A stretch of DNA of 64,000 bases from Aliishimia sp963721175 (GCA_963721175.1 CAVRIG010000023.1:356456-420455); one strand, 5' to 3'; numbered from the stretch's first letter, positions 38,719-49,616 are shown. A program made the numbers and translations. Notes: a model not told the origin generated them from the letters alone.

Positions 38719-39430
38719 ATGGCCCTGCGCAAACGCCCCGATGCGGACCGTCTGCCGATCTCGCAACGCATCGACCAGCGCATGGCCAATCCCGGCCGCC
38801 GGCAGATGAGCCCGACGAATTGGGAGGTCAAGGGCGAGTTGTTCATGAACTGCTCCTGCGAGGTCGTCTGTCCCTGCGGTATCTCGCTGGGCCAGCACCC
38901 GCCGACCTATGGCTATTGTCAGACGTGGTTCGCGATGCAGATCGACGATGGGCACTTCGAAGGAGAAAGCCTCGCCGGGCTGAACGTGGCCCTGCTGATC
39001 GACATTCCCGGCCGCATGGCCGAAGGGCAACTGGAAGGTCGCCGTCTATGTCGACGAAACGGCCAGCGACAAGGCCTATGACGGCATGCTGAAGATCCTG
39101 TCGGGAGCCGCAGGCGGGAATACCGGTGTGTTTCATTTCCTTGTGTCCGAGATTCTCGGCGCCGAGCGAGAGAAGGTGGTGATCGAGAAGGACGGGCGCC
39201 GTCGCCGCATCATTGTCGGCCGGAAGATCCAGGGAGAGATCGAGATGATCCCCGGCAAGGATCCCCAGGTGCCGGTGTCCATGGAGAACACGCAATACTG
39301 GATGGGGTCGACGATCTATCCGGCGGTCGGGTTGAAATCCAAGGTGCGCGATTACGGCCGCGTCTGGGACTTCGAAGGCAAGTCGGGCGACATTATCCCG
39401 GTCCATTGGACCGGCCCAGGTCGCACATGA
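38719..39430 (+). CDS. DUF1326 protein, one +1 frameshift
   Basis: Repaired length 236 residues. The start region NWEVKGELFMNCSCEVVCPC contains the conserved cysteine cluster of DUF1326. An extra G at 39025-39027 splits the frame between DIPGRMAEG and NWKVAVYVDETASDKAYDGM, and the rest continues to 39430. The family is linked to DUF2182 proteins by gene order; biochemical role unknown. The stop overlaps the DinB start (ATGA). Confidence 0.85.
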
Positions 39431-39942
39431 TCACCCCCAGCTACTGCCGCTTGATGGCGCGCTACAACGCCTGGCAGAACCAGTGGATGTTCGCCGTCGC
39501 CGACGATTTGCCCGAGTCCGAGCGCGAAGCGGATCGCGGCGCCTTCTGGGGCGGCATCCGGTCGACCCTGAGCCACCTGATGTGGGGCGACACGATCTGG
39601 ATATCGCGGTTCGATGGCGGCGCAGGACCAGATACCGCGATCAAGGCGTCCAGCGAGGCCTATGACTGGCCCGCGATCATGGCGGGGCGGCCGAAACTCG
39701 ACGCGCGTATCGAGGCCTGGGCATCCGCGGTCACGCAAGGTGATCTGGACGGCGATCTGGAGTGGTATTCCGGCGCGTCCGGGCGTGACATGTCCAAGCC
39801 GTACGCGCTGTGCGTGATCCAGCTCTTCAATCACCAGACCCATCATCGGGGGCAGGTTCACGCGATGCTGACCGCCGCCGGTGTCGCGACGCAGGACACC
39901 GACCTGCCGTTCATGCCGGAGGACATTCCGCAATGGCGCTGA
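39427..39942 (+). CDS. DinB family protein
   Basis: A 171-residue four-helix DinB/YfiT-fold protein. LSHLMWGDTIWISRF and NHQTHHRGQVHAML hold the three histidines that bind a divalent metal. Members often act as thiol transferases; substrate unknown. Starts within the DUF1326 stop and ends 10 bp after the dmdA ATG, so the four genes look like one operon. Confidence 0.9.
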   Translation: MITPSYCRLMARYNAWQNQWMFAVADDLPESEREADRGAFWGGIRSTLSHLMWGDTIWISRFDGGAGPDTAIKASSEAYDWPAIMAGRPKLDARIEAWASAVTQGDLDGDLEWYSGASGRDMSKPYALCVIQLFNHQTHHRGQVHAMLTAAGVATQDTDLPFMPEDIPQWR

Positions 39943-41036
39943 TCGCTCCCTCACGCCGGGTGCGGCGTACGCCGTTTTCCGAGGGAGTCGAGGCTGCCGG
40001 GGTGAAGGCCTACACCGTCTACAACCACATGCTGCTGCCGACCATGTTCCGGTCGGTCGAGGAGGATTACCGGCATCTGAAGGACGCGGTGCAGGTCTGG
40101 GATGTGGCCTGCGAACGCCAGGTGGAGCTGCGCGGTCCGGATGCCGGACGCCTGGTGCAGATGCTGACGCCGCGCGATCTGCGCGGGATGCTGCCGGGGC
40201 GGTGCTGCTACCTGCCGATCGTGGACGAGACCGGCGGCATGCTGAACGACCCGGTGGGCGTGAAGCTCGCCGACGACCGCTGGTGGATCTCCATCGCCGA
40301 CAGCGATCTGCTGTTCTGGGTCAAGGCGATCGCCTACGGCTTCCGGCTCGACGTGCTGATCGACGAGCCCGACGTAAGCCCGCTGGCCGTCCAGGGACCG
40401 AAATCCGACGATCTGGTGGCGGCCGTTTTCGGCGACGCGGTGCGCGATATCCGATTCTTCCGGTTCGGAATGTTCGAATTCCAGGGCCGGTCGATGGCCA
40501 TCGCGCGCTCCGGCTATTCCAAGCAGGGCGGGTTCGAGATCTATGTCGACGGCAGCGATGTCGGCATGGACCTCTGGAACGCGCTGATGGAGGCGGGCAA
40601 GCCGCTCGACGTGCACGCGGGGTGTCCGAACCTGATCGAACGCATCGAATCCGGGCTGCTCAGCTACGGCAACGACATGACGCGAGAGAACACACCGCAT
40701 GAATGCGGGTTGGGGCGGTTCTGCAACACCCAGACCGCGATCGGCTGCGTGGGCCGCGATGCGCTTTTGCGTGTGGCGAAGGAAGGGCCGGTGCGGCAGA
40801 TCCGGGCGATCGAGATCGAGACCGACAGCCTTCCACCCTGCGACAGGCTCTGGCCGCTCAAATCCGGCACGAAAGTGGTAGGGCAGCTCTCCTCCGCTGC
40901 GATAAGTCCGGATTTCGGCTGCGGCGTCGGCATCGGCATGGTACGGATGACCCATTGGGACGAGGGAACCGAGCTTGTGGTCGAGACGCCGGTGGGTGAT
41001 CGGCCCGGAATCGTGAGAGAGCAGTTCTGGCTGTGA
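39933..41036 (+). CDS. dmdA: Dimethylsulfoniopropionate demethylase-like protein (GcvT family)
   Basis: A 367-residue aminomethyltransferase-fold, folate-dependent protein. ACERQVELRGPDAGRLVQML, YLPIVDETGGMLNDPVGVKL, QGGFEIYVDGSDVGMDLW and GLLSYGNDMTRENTPHECGL fit the DmdA branch, which moves a methyl from DMSP to tetrahydrofolate. The length and the adjacent acuI (acryloyl-CoA reductase) support DmdA over GcvT. Genes for the following steps (dmdB, dmdC, dmdD) are not in the window. The ATG lies inside the dinB 3' end. Confidence 0.85.
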   Translation: MALIAPSRRVRRTPFSEGVEAAGVKAYTVYNHMLLPTMFRSVEEDYRHLKDAVQVWDVACERQVELRGPDAGRLVQMLTPRDLRGMLPGRCCYLPIVDETGGMLNDPVGVKLADDRWWISIADSDLLFWVKAIAYGFRLDVLIDEPDVSPLAVQGPKSDDLVAAVFGDAVRDIRFFRFGMFEFQGRSMAIARSGYSKQGGFEIYVDGSDVGMDLWNALMEAGKPLDVHAGCPNLIERIESGLLSYGNDMTRENTPHECGLGRFCNTQTAIGCVGRDALLRVAKEGPVRQIRAIEIETDSLPPCDRLWPLKSGTKVVGQLSSAAISPDFGCGVGIGMVRMTHWDEGTELVVETPVGDRPGIVREQFWL

Positions 41037-41039
41037 GCC

Positions 41040-41071
41040 GGGGAGCGAGGGGCCAGCCCCTCGCGCTCCCC
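41040..41071. terminator. Strong intergenic hairpin between dmdA and acuI
   Basis: GGGGAGCGAGGGGC and GCCCCTCGCGCTCCCC form a near-perfect stem just after the dmdA stop. The following GAGGTATATTGAGACC is not T-rich, so it may act as a transcript-processing or attenuating element rather than a strong terminator. Confidence 0.5.
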
Positions 41072-41111
41072 GAGGTATATTGAGACCCAAAGAAGTGAGG
41101 GGGTTCCGACG

Positions 41112-42110
41112 ATGACATTCAAGGCGCTGGTGGTCGAGAAGGACGAGGAAAGCGGCAAGACCGCGGCCTCGGTCCAGGACCTGTCGATGGAGGATCTGCC
41201 CGAGGCCGAGGTGACGGTCGCGGTGGAGTACTCGACCGTGAACTACAAGGACGGGCTTTGCATCGGGCCTGGGGCCGGGCTGGTGCGCAAGTACCCGCAC
41301 GTACCGGGCATCGATTTCGCCGGCACCGTGGAGGCGTCGGACGACGACCGCTACAAGCCGGGCGACAAGGTGGTTCTGACCGGTTGGCGCGTGGGTGAGG
41401 CGCATTGGGGCGGATACACGCAGAAGGCGCGCGTCAAGGCAGACTGGCTGGTGCCGCTGCCCGAGGGGCTCGACACCAGGTCCGCGATGGCTGTCGGCAC
41501 GGCGGGTTTCACCGCCATGCTGGCCGTGATGGCGCTCGAGGATCACGGGCTGGAGCCCGGTCACGGACCGGTCCTCGTCACAGGTGCTGCGGGCGGCGTG
41601 GGATCCGTGGCGGTGGCGATCCTGTCGCAGCTTGGCCACGACGTCGCGGCGGTCACCGGCCGGCCGGAACAGGCGGATTACCTCAAGAGCCTCGGCGCTA
41701 CGGAGATCGTCGCGCGCGAGGAACTGACCGAGGTCACGAAGAAACCGCTGGAAAGCGAGCGCTGGACAGGTGCCGTGGATGCGGTTGCCGGCGCCATGCT
41801 CGGCCGGGTGCTGAAGCAGATCAAGTATGGCGGGTCCGTCGCGGCGATCGGCCTCGCCGGCGGGGCCGCGATCGATGGTGCGCTGATCACGCCCTTCATC
41901 CTGCGCGGCGTCAGCCTTCTGGGCATCGACAGCGTGATGCAGCCCTATGACAACCGCGTGCGGGCCTGGGCGCGGATCGCCAAGGATCTGCCGATGGAAA
42001 AGCTGGAGACGATGATCCGGCCCGCGACCCTCTCCGACCTGCCGCAGCTGGGCGCGGACATCCTGAAAGGGCAAGTCAAGGGACGCGTGGTGGTCGACGT
42101 GAACGGCTGA
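41112..42110 (+). CDS. acuI: Acryloyl-CoA reductase AcuI-like (MDR family)
   Basis: A 332-residue zinc-free medium-chain reductase of the YhdH/AcuI type. VEYSTVNYKDGLCIGPG and VPGIDFAGTVE lie in the catalytic half; VLVTGAAGGVGSVAVAILSQ is the NADPH-binding loop. AcuI detoxifies acryloyl-CoA formed from DMSP or 3-hydroxypropionate. Its place after dmdA matches other roseobacters. Confidence 0.9.
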   Translation: MTFKALVVEKDEESGKTAASVQDLSMEDLPEAEVTVAVEYSTVNYKDGLCIGPGAGLVRKYPHVPGIDFAGTVEASDDDRYKPGDKVVLTGWRVGEAHWGGYTQKARVKADWLVPLPEGLDTRSAMAVGTAGFTAMLAVMALEDHGLEPGHGPVLVTGAAGGVGSVAVAILSQLGHDVAAVTGRPEQADYLKSLGATEIVAREELTEVTKKPLESERWTGAVDAVAGAMLGRVLKQIKYGGSVAAIGLAGGAAIDGALITPFILRGVSLLGIDSVMQPYDNRVRAWARIAKDLPMEKLETMIRPATLSDLPQLGADILKGQVKGRVVVDVNG

Positions 42111-42122
42111 GGGGTATCCGCA

Positions 42123-42536
42123 ATGACATACGACGATCAGAACATCTTCGCGAAGATCCTGCGGGAGGAGATTCCGGCGACGCGTGTCTTCGAGGATGAA
42201 GACACCTTGTGCTTCATGGACATCATGCCCCGAAGCGACGGGCATTGCCTCGTCATCCCCAAGACGCCGTGCCGCAACATGCTCGACGCGTCGCAGGAGC
42301 AGTTGACCGCCTGCATGCGCACCGTGCAGAAGGTGGGTCACGCCGCGATCGAGGGGCTTGGCGCCGACGGCATCACGCTGCAGCAGTTCAACGAGGACGC
42401 GGGCGGGCAGGAGGTCTATCACCTGCACTTTCATATTCTGCCGCGATACGACGGTGTCGCTCTGCGCCCGCCGGGCCAGATGGGCGACAGGGAGCAGATC
42501 GCGGAGCTCGCAGGACGGCTCCGCGAGGCGCTCTGA
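42123..42536 (+). CDS. HIT family protein
   Basis: A 137-residue histidine-triad nucleotide hydrolase. NIFAKILREEIPATRVFEDE is the typical start, and the active site HLHFHILPR gives the H-x-H-x-H triad. It probably cleaves nucleoside phosphoramidates. It is 12 bp after acuI and is likely on the same transcript. Confidence 0.92.
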   Translation: MTYDDQNIFAKILREEIPATRVFEDEDTLCFMDIMPRSDGHCLVIPKTPCRNMLDASQEQLTACMRTVQKVGHAAIEGLGADGITLQQFNEDAGGQEVYHLHFHILPRYDGVALRPPGQMGDREQIAELAGRLREAL

Positions 42537-42739
42537 AGGACGCAAAAGGTCGATTTCTGGAATAAATTGATGTAGGTGTTTGCATTTACCTGCAACCATC
42601 CGTTAGCCTTGCGGTGTGACCGCCATCCTGCGGTGGGATCAGGTTGAATGTTACGACGCGGGAGAACGCGCTGTACCTCGTTCAGCGCACCGAAAGCCAA
42701 GAGCAATGTCGGTCCTGCCCAAGAACAGGAGGTTCATTC

Positions 42740-43156
42740 GTGTACTCGAATATCATGGTGCCCGTCGATCTGACGCACGAAGACAAACTGGACACATCGT
42801 TGAAATGCGCGGCCGATCTCGCCGCACACTGGAAGGCGACCGTGACGTATGTGGGCGTGACCAGCTCGGCGCCGGGCAAGCTGGGGCACAATCCGGAAGA
42901 ATACTCGGAGCGTCTGGCGCGTTTTGCCGCGGCGCAAGGCGAACTGAACGGTATCGAGGCGACCAGTCACACCGCAGTCAGCCACGATCCGTCCGTCGAT
43001 CTCGACAAGACGCTGCTGTCGGCGATCAAGGACACCGGGGCGGATCTGGTCGTCATGCAAACGCATATTCCCAACATCACCGACTATGTCTGGGCGTCGC
43101 ATGGCGAGAAGATCGCCGGACATACCGGGGTCTCGGTGATGCTGGTCCGCACCTGA
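42740..43156 (+). CDS. Universal stress protein
   Basis: A 138-residue UspA-fold protein from a GTG start (VYSNIMVPVDLTHED). AGGAGG lies 7 nt upstream of the GTG, deciding the start. The ATP-binding pattern is only partial (TGVSVMLVRT at the end). It directly precedes the BCCT transporter gene; such Usp-transporter pairs suggest a regulatory role. Confidence 0.88.
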   Translation: MYSNIMVPVDLTHEDKLDTSLKCAADLAAHWKATVTYVGVTSSAPGKLGHNPEEYSERLARFAAAQGELNGIEATSHTAVSHDPSVDLDKTLLSAIKDTGADLVVMQTHIPNITDYVWASHGEKIAGHTGVSVMLVRT

Positions 43157-43215
43157 TTTCGCCACGGGAGCAGGCGAGCACCAGACGACATACTCGAAAG
43201 ACATGAGGAGGCCGC

Positions 43216-44860
43216 ATGGTCGAAACGACAGGATCACAAGGTATCCCGCAGCCGGAAGGCGCGTCGGATATCATCGAGACCGACTACCAGATCGGTCAGG
43301 ACAATATCGAAGCGAGTTTCGGACCTTTCGGACTGGACATCCACAATCCCGTGTTTCTGGTTTCCGGCGGCATCATCGTGGCCTTTGTCTTCTATACGCT
43401 GGCGCTGCCAGAACAAGCTACGGCCGTGTTCTCGGCGATGTTCGACTTCACGACCAAGACTTTCGACTGGTTCTTCATACTGGGCGCCAACATCGTCGTG
43501 GTCTTCGCACTGCTGCTGATCGTTCTGCCCGTCGGCAAGGTGCGACTGGGCGGTGCGGATGCCACGCCCGACTACAGTTACACAGGCTGGTTTGCGATGC
43601 TCTTCGCCGCCGGCATGGGTATCGGCCTGATGTTCTACGGGGTCTCCGAACCGATGAGCCATTTCTCCTCGTCGATGGGCGGCACCGCCGTGGGCGAGAC
43701 CGGCGCACGCACGGATTGGGCGCCGCTGGGCGCCGCGGCCGGCAATCAGGAAGAAGCCATCGCGTTGGGCATGGCGGCGACCATCTATCACTGGGGGCTG
43801 CACCCATGGGCCGTGTATGCGATGGTGGCCCTGGCGCTGGCGCTCTTCAGCTTCAACAAGGGACTGCCGCTGACCATTCGGTCGGCCTTCTACCCGCTGC
43901 TGGGGGACCGGGTCTGGGGGTGGCCGGGTCATATCATCGACACGATCGCCGTCTTTGCCACACTCTTCGGCCTTGCGACGTCGCTGGGTTTCGGCGCAAC
44001 GCAGGCCAGCGCCGGCCTCAACGAACTCTTCGGTGTGCCATTGGGCACGACGACGGAGGTGCTGTTGATCACGGGCATCACGGCCATCGCGCTGATCTCG
44101 GTCGTGCGCGGGCTTGACGGCGGGGTGAAGGTGCTTTCGGAGATCAATATGGGGCTCGCGGGCATTCTGGCGCTCTTCGTCCTGATCACGGGACCGACGG
44201 TCTTCCTGCTGACCTTCTTCTGGGACAGCCTCGTGGCCTACGCCCAGAACCTCATTCCGCTTTCGATGCCATTCGGGCGCGAAGACGTGAACTATTCCCA
44301 GGGCTGGACGTCGTTCTACTGGGCGTGGTGGATCTCCTGGTCGCCCGTTCGTGGGCATGTTCATCGCCCGCGTCAGCCGTGGCCGCACGGTGCGGGAATT
44401 CGTGATCTGCGTGCTGCTGATCCCGAGCTTCGTTTGCGTGCTGTGGATGTCGATCTTCGGCGGCACCGCGATCTATCAGGTGGTCACCGACGGCTACACG
44501 GTCGCGCAGGAAGCGGCACTGGAACTGCAGCTCTTCAAGATGCTCGATCCTCTGCCGTTGGCGGGAATCACCTCCTTCATCGGGATCATTCTGGTCATCG
44601 TGTTCTTCGTGACCTCGTCGGACTCCGGCTCCCTCGTGATCGACACGATCACGGCCGGCGGCAAGGTCGACGCGCCGCTGCCGCAGCGCGTGTTCTGGTG
44701 CATCTTCGAAGGTGCGGTGGCGGTCGCGCTGCTGATCGGTGGCGGACTGGCATCCCTGCAATCCATGGTGATCTCGACGGGGCTGCTGTTCACGATGGTT
44801 CTGCTGGTCATGTGCTTTGCGATCTGGAAAGGCCTTCAGGCCGAAATCGCGCGCACCTGA
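43216..44860 (+). CDS. BCCT family transporter, one +1 frameshift
   Basis: A betaine/choline/carnitine-type transporter of 547 residues when repaired, with twelve predicted helices. FGLDIHNPVFLVSGGIIVAF, AAGMGIGLMFYGVSEPMSHF and YHWGLHPWAVYAMVALALAL are diagnostic, including the tryptophan-rich TM8-like segment TSFYWAWWISWSPFVGMF. An extra C at 44344-44346 breaks the frame; it then continues from the MFIARVSRGRTVREF region. Next to dmdA-acuI a role in DMSP or glycine betaine uptake is plausible but not shown. Confidence 0.9.
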
Positions 44861-44884
44861 CAGCACCGACACGGATCAACGGGA

Positions 44885-44914
44885 GGGCCCCGGCGGTTGC
44901 GCCGGGGCCTTTTC
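44885..44914 (+). terminator. Rho-independent terminator after BCCT gene
   Basis: GGCCCCGGC pairs with GCCGGGGCC around a small loop, followed by TTTT, 24 bp after the stop. Confidence 0.8.
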
Positions 44915-44967
44915 CATGCGACGCGGCAGGGGTACGAAGCCGGAAGGCGGTCAAGAGGAGTTGCCCC

Positions 44968-46174
44968 ATGTCTGAGTCGCTGGATATCGCGTATGTCCGA
45001 GCCCAGTTCCCCGCCTTTTCGGAACCTTCCCTTCAGGACCAGTCGTTCTTTGCGAATGCCGGTGGGAGTTATGCCTGCGGGCCGGTGATCGACCGGCTGA
45101 CGCGGTTCTACCGGCAACGCAAGGTGCAGCCCTACTCGGCCTACGAGGCCAGCCGCGCTGGCAGGCGAGGAAATGGACGAGGCGCGCACGAGATTGGCGG
45201 CACGGCTCGGCGTGGCTCCGGCAGAGGTCAGCTTCGGCCCGTCGACCACGCAGAACACCTACGTGCTCGCACATGCCTTCGCGGAGTGGATGCAGCCGGG
45301 CGAGGCGATCGTCGTCACCAACCAGGACCACGAGGCGAACTCCGGACCCTGGCGGCGGCTGGCGCGAGCGCGGGATCGAGGTCCGCGAATGGCAGGTGGA
45401 CCCGGCGACCGGTCATCTCGACCCCGCCGATCTGCACCGACTTGCTGGATGAATCCGTGCGGCTTGTCTGCTTTCCGCATTGCTCCAACGTGGTGGGGGA
45501 GATCAACCCGGTGATCGAGATCACCGCGATCGCGCATGCGGCGGGCGCGTTCGTCTGCGTCGATGGCGTGTCCTATGCCCCGCACGGGCTGGTGAACGTG
45601 GGGGATCTGGGCTGCGACATCTACCTCTTCTCCGCCTACAAGACCTACGGGCCGCACCAGGGCATCATGGTGATCCGCCAGCGCTCTGGGCGAAATGCTG
45701 CCCAACCAGGGGCATTAGTTCAATGCCGACACCCTCTACAAGCGCTTCACGCCCGCGGGTCCGGACCATGCGCAGGTCGCGGCCTGCGCGGGGATGATCG
45801 ATTACCTCGAGGCGCTCGAAGCGCATCACGGCGGCGCCAGCGCGCACGATCTGATGCGCGCGCATGAGGTGAGGCTCTGCCAGCCGCTGCTCGATTGGGC
45901 GAGGTCGCGCAACGACCTGCGCCTGGTCGGCCCGGCAGATGCGACGGTGCGCGCCCCGACCGTGGCTCTGGACCTTGGCCGGGCGCCCGGACCCGTCGCG
46001 GCGGACCTCGCCAAGCATGGCATCATGGCCGAGGGCGGCGATTTTTATGCCGGTCGCCCGCTCGAGGCGATGGGCGTTGACCCCGCTCAGGGCGTATTGC
46101 GGCTCAGCTTCGTCCACTACACGTCCGAGGCGGATATTGATCGACTGATCACGGCTCTCGACCAAGTGATCTGA
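44968..46174 (+). pseudogene. Class V aminotransferase (cysteine desulfurase-like), broken
   Basis: A fold-type I PLP enzyme of the class V group, about 400 residues when repaired. Recognisable pieces are FFANAGGSYACGPVIDRLTR, EVSFGPSTTQNTYVLAHAFA, DGVSYAPHGLVNVGDLGCD and the PLP-lysine site YLFSAYKTYGPHQGIMVI. There are four +1 shifts (about 45160, 45364, 45437, 45682) and an in-frame TAG at 45716-45718 where relatives have tyrosine or phenylalanine. Five defects in one gene make this either a genuine pseudogene or a poorly read stretch. Substrate unknown. Confidence 0.8.
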
Positions 46175-46264
46175 TCCGAAGTCGCAGATGGTCATCGTCG
46201 GTGCCTTGATCCACAGCACCGCGGGCTAGGTGCCGCCGAAACCCAAGATTTGGAGCGGGCTCCC

Positions 46265-47678
46265 ATGACATCACCGACACTCCTCTGGTTCCGGCGCGAC
46301 CTGCGGCTCGGCGATCATCCGGCGCTGGCCGCTGCCTGCAAGGAAGGGCCGGTGATCCCGGTCTTCATACGCGATGCGTCCGTCGACGGGCTCGGCGCGG
46401 CGCCGAAATGGCGGCTGGGGCTGGGGCTGGAGCGGCTCGCGCAGAGCCTGAAGGAGCATGGCAGCGACCTCGTGCTGCGCAGCGGTCCGGCGCTCGAGGT
46501 GCTTCGCGAGCTGATCGGGGCGACCGGGGCCACTTGCGTCTTCTGGACGCGGCTCTACGACCCGGAGGCGCAGGAGCGCGACAGCGAAATCAAATCCGTC
46601 CTGAAATCCGACGGGATCGAGGCGAAGAGCTTCGGCGGCCACCTGATGTTCGAGCCCTGGACGGTGGAGACGGGCAGCGGGAGCTACTACAAGGTCTACA
46701 CGCCCTTCTGGCGCGCGGTGAAGGACCGCGAGGTCGAGGCGCCGTTGCCGCCGCCGGGCAAGGTCCCCGCGCCGGATAGTTGGCCGCAGAGCGACAGCCT
46801 GGAGGATTGGAGCCTGGGCGCGGCGATGCGGCGCGGCGCCGAAGTCGTGCGACCCTACGTGCAGCTGGGCGAAGAGGCGGCGCGTGACCGGCTGGACCAT
46901 TTCATCGACGAGATCGCCCACGGCTACGATCAAAGCCGCGACCGGCCGGACCAGGACGGCACGTCGCGCCTGAGCCAGAACCTCACGCTGGGCGAGATCA
47001 GCCCGCATCAATGCTGGCACGCGGCGCTGCGCGCGCTCCAGAACGGCACGAAGGGGGCGGAGACGTTCCTCAAGGAACTGGTCTGGCGCGAATTCGCCTA
47101 CCACCTGATGCATCACACGCCGCGGCTCACCCATGCCAACTGGCGGGAGGATTGGGACGGCTTTCCCTGGAACGAGGACGAGCGCCGCCGCGAGGTGATC
47201 GCCTGGAAACGTGGCCGGACCGGCGTCCGCTTCGTCGATGCGGCGCAGCGCGAGATGTACGTGACCGGCACGATGCACAACCGCGGCCGGATGATCGTGG
47301 CGTCGTATCTGACCAAACACCTGATGTGCCACTGGAAGATCGGCCTGAAATGGTTCGAGGACTGCCTGATCGACTGGGATCCGGCGTCAGAACGCGCTGG
47401 GCTGGCAATGGTCGGCGGGGTCGGGTCCGGATGCGACGCCCTATTTCCGCGTGTTCAATCCGGAAACGCAGCTCGACAAGTTCGATCCCGAGCGCGCGTA
47501 TTCCGGTCGCTGGATCGCGGAGGGCATGTCGAACCCCCACCCGGATGCGTTGAGCTATTTCGACGCCATTCCGCGCAGTTGGGCGATGTCGCCGGATGAC
47601 GACTACCCCGAACCGATCGTGGCCGTGAAAGAGGGGCGCCAACGGGCCCTCTCCGCCTATGAGAACCGCGATTTCTGA
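46265..47678 (+). CDS. phrB: Deoxyribodipyrimidine photolyase, one +1 frameshift
   Basis: A 470-residue (repaired) class I CPD photolyase. TLLWFRRDLRLGDHPAL binds the antenna side; the FAD domain shows TSRLSQNLTLGEISPHQ, LVWREFAYHLMHH, MYVTGTMHNRGRMIVASYLT and CLIDWDPASNALGWQWSAGS (after removing an extra G near 47390). The frame then runs to 47678. It repairs UV-induced pyrimidine dimers using light. Confidence 0.9.
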
Positions 47679-47906
47679 GACCGGACTTGATCGCGCGCGA
47701 GCCGGGTCCACTACGCCCGCGCGATCTTCCCACAATGATTGATCAGAAGATGGAAGAGGCGCGAGGCCACCGCACAGTGCCGCCAGATTGCTCGCGGAGG
47801 TGGAGGCGTTGGGCCGCGACGCCAAGTAAGACGCATCGAGACTTGTCCCCTGTCGTCAACGGGTTAATCTTACCGGACGTCAATTTGGGGGAGGTCGGGG
47901 ACGCCG

Positions 47907-49086
47907 ATGAAGATTCTGACGACAACGGACGGACAGAAGGACCTGCCGCGTTACTTTGCGCATGTTTTTCGCATGGCCAGGAACATGAACAACGGTCGCG
48001 TGGATTTCGTTCTGCCGGACGGCCGCTGTTTTCGCGCCGAAGGACGCAATCCCGGCCCCGTCGCGGAAGTCCATATCCACAACGACGACATCTTCGCCAG
48101 GCTGATCCGCGAGGGGGATCTGGGTTTTTGCGATGCCTATCTCGACGAATGGTGGTCCACGCCCGACCTGCAGTCCTTCATGGACCTCGTGCATGCCGGC
48201 AACGAAGACATCTATGACGGATTTCCGGGCGAGACGCTGGTGCGCGCCTTCGAGAAATTCCGCTTCTGGCTGCAGCGCAACCACAAGGCGCAGGCGCGCA
48301 AGAACATCTCCTACCACTACGATCTGGGCAACGACTTCTACAGGCTCTGGCTCGACGACACGATGACCTATTCCTCCGCCCTGTTCGAGACGGGGCAGGA
48401 GAGCACCGAGAAGGGGCAGATCGCGAAATACGCCTCCATGATCGACCAGATGGGCGCCGAACCGGGCGACCACATCCTCGAGATCGGATGCGGCTGGGGC
48501 GGCTTCGCCGAATACGCCGCAAAGGAACGCGGGCTGCGGGTCACCGGGCTCACGATCAGCGAGCAGCAGTTCAACTATGCCCGGCAACGCATTGAAAAGG
48601 CAGGGCTTTCCATCTCAGGTCGATTTCAAGCTGCAGGATTACCGCGACGAGCGCGGGCATTACGACGGCATCGCGTCGATCGAGATGTTCGAGGCCGTGG
48701 GGGAGCGATACTGGCCCACCTACTTCGACACGGTCCGGGACCGCCTGAAACCCGGACGCCATGCGACGCTCCAGATCATCACGGTGGCCGACACCCGGTG
48801 GGAGGTCTACAAGCGCGGCGTGGACTTCATCCAGAAGTACATCTTCCCCGGTGGCATGCTCCCAAGCCCCGTCGCCCTCAAGGAACAGGTGCTGAAAGCC
48901 GGTCTTTCGATCGAACGGTCGATCGAATTCGGCCCAAGCTATTCGCTCACGCTGCGGCGGTGGCACGAGACCTTCAACGAGAAATGGGACCAGATCGCCG
49001 AGATGGGGTTCGACGAACGGCTTCAGGCGGATGTGGAATTTCTACCTGACCTCTTGCGCGGCGACCTTCGAAAGTGCGAATTGTGA
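47907..49086 (+). CDS. cfa: Cyclopropane-fatty-acid synthase-family protein, one +1 frameshift
   Basis: A SAM-dependent lipid methyltransferase of 392 residues when repaired. KNISYHYDLGNDFYRLWLDD, TYSSALFETGQESTEKGQ and HILEIGCGWGGFAEYAAKE (SAM motif) are clear; after an extra base near 48612 it continues QVDFKLQDYRDERGHYDGIA, and IFPGGMLPSPVALKEQ follows. Likely methylates unsaturated phospholipid acyl chains. A 228-bp gap with no gene precedes it. Confidence 0.88.
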
Positions 49087-49166
49087 CGTGACGCAGATCA
49101 CGATCAAACGGCCCGTGTGAACCATCGACAGGCCATGTGGCTGCGCGAGGACGAGGATGCGAGCCC

Positions 49167-49616
49167 ATGCCCGATGCCGCGCGACTTGTGGCTGCGATCT
49201 GCCTGGCCGCCGTCGCGTTCTTCCTGTCCGGCCTCGTGCAGGAGGTCTATGTCGGCGAACGCGGAGAGACGAATTTCGGCTGGTTCGTCCCGGTGAATGT
49301 CGGGATCGGTCTGTTGGTCGGCTGGATCTCCATGGGACCGCGCGCCGGGCGGGGTGTTTCCTCCGCCATCACGAACGGCGCCACGGGGGTCTTCCTACTG
49401 GTGCTTTGGACGCTTTTCGTCCAAGCCTGCAACGAGATGACCCGGCTTGCCATGAAGAACCGCTACGACAACGCGTTCGAGGCGGTCGCCGCGATCTTTC
49501 AGATTGCGGCGGAATGGGGGCTTCTGCTCCTGACGGCGCCGATCCTTGGAACGATGGCGATCGGTGCTGTCGTCTCGGGTCTCCTGACCGAGTTTGCGTG
49601 GCGGACCTGGCGGTGA
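49167..49616 (+). CDS. trgA: TrgA family membrane protein
   Basis: A 149-residue four-helix membrane protein matching TrgA of Rhodobacter, first described from a tellurite-resistance locus. GLVQEVYVGERGETNFGWFV and MTRLAMKNRYDNAFEAVAAI are visible family blocks. It is followed by trgB and cysK in the order known for that locus. Confidence 0.88.
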   Translation: MPDAARLVAAICLAAVAFFLSGLVQEVYVGERGETNFGWFVPVNVGIGLLVGWISMGPRAGRGVSSAITNGATGVFLLVLWTLFVQACNEMTRLAMKNRYDNAFEAVAAIFQIAAEWGLLLLTAPILGTMAIGAVVSGLLTEFAWRTWR

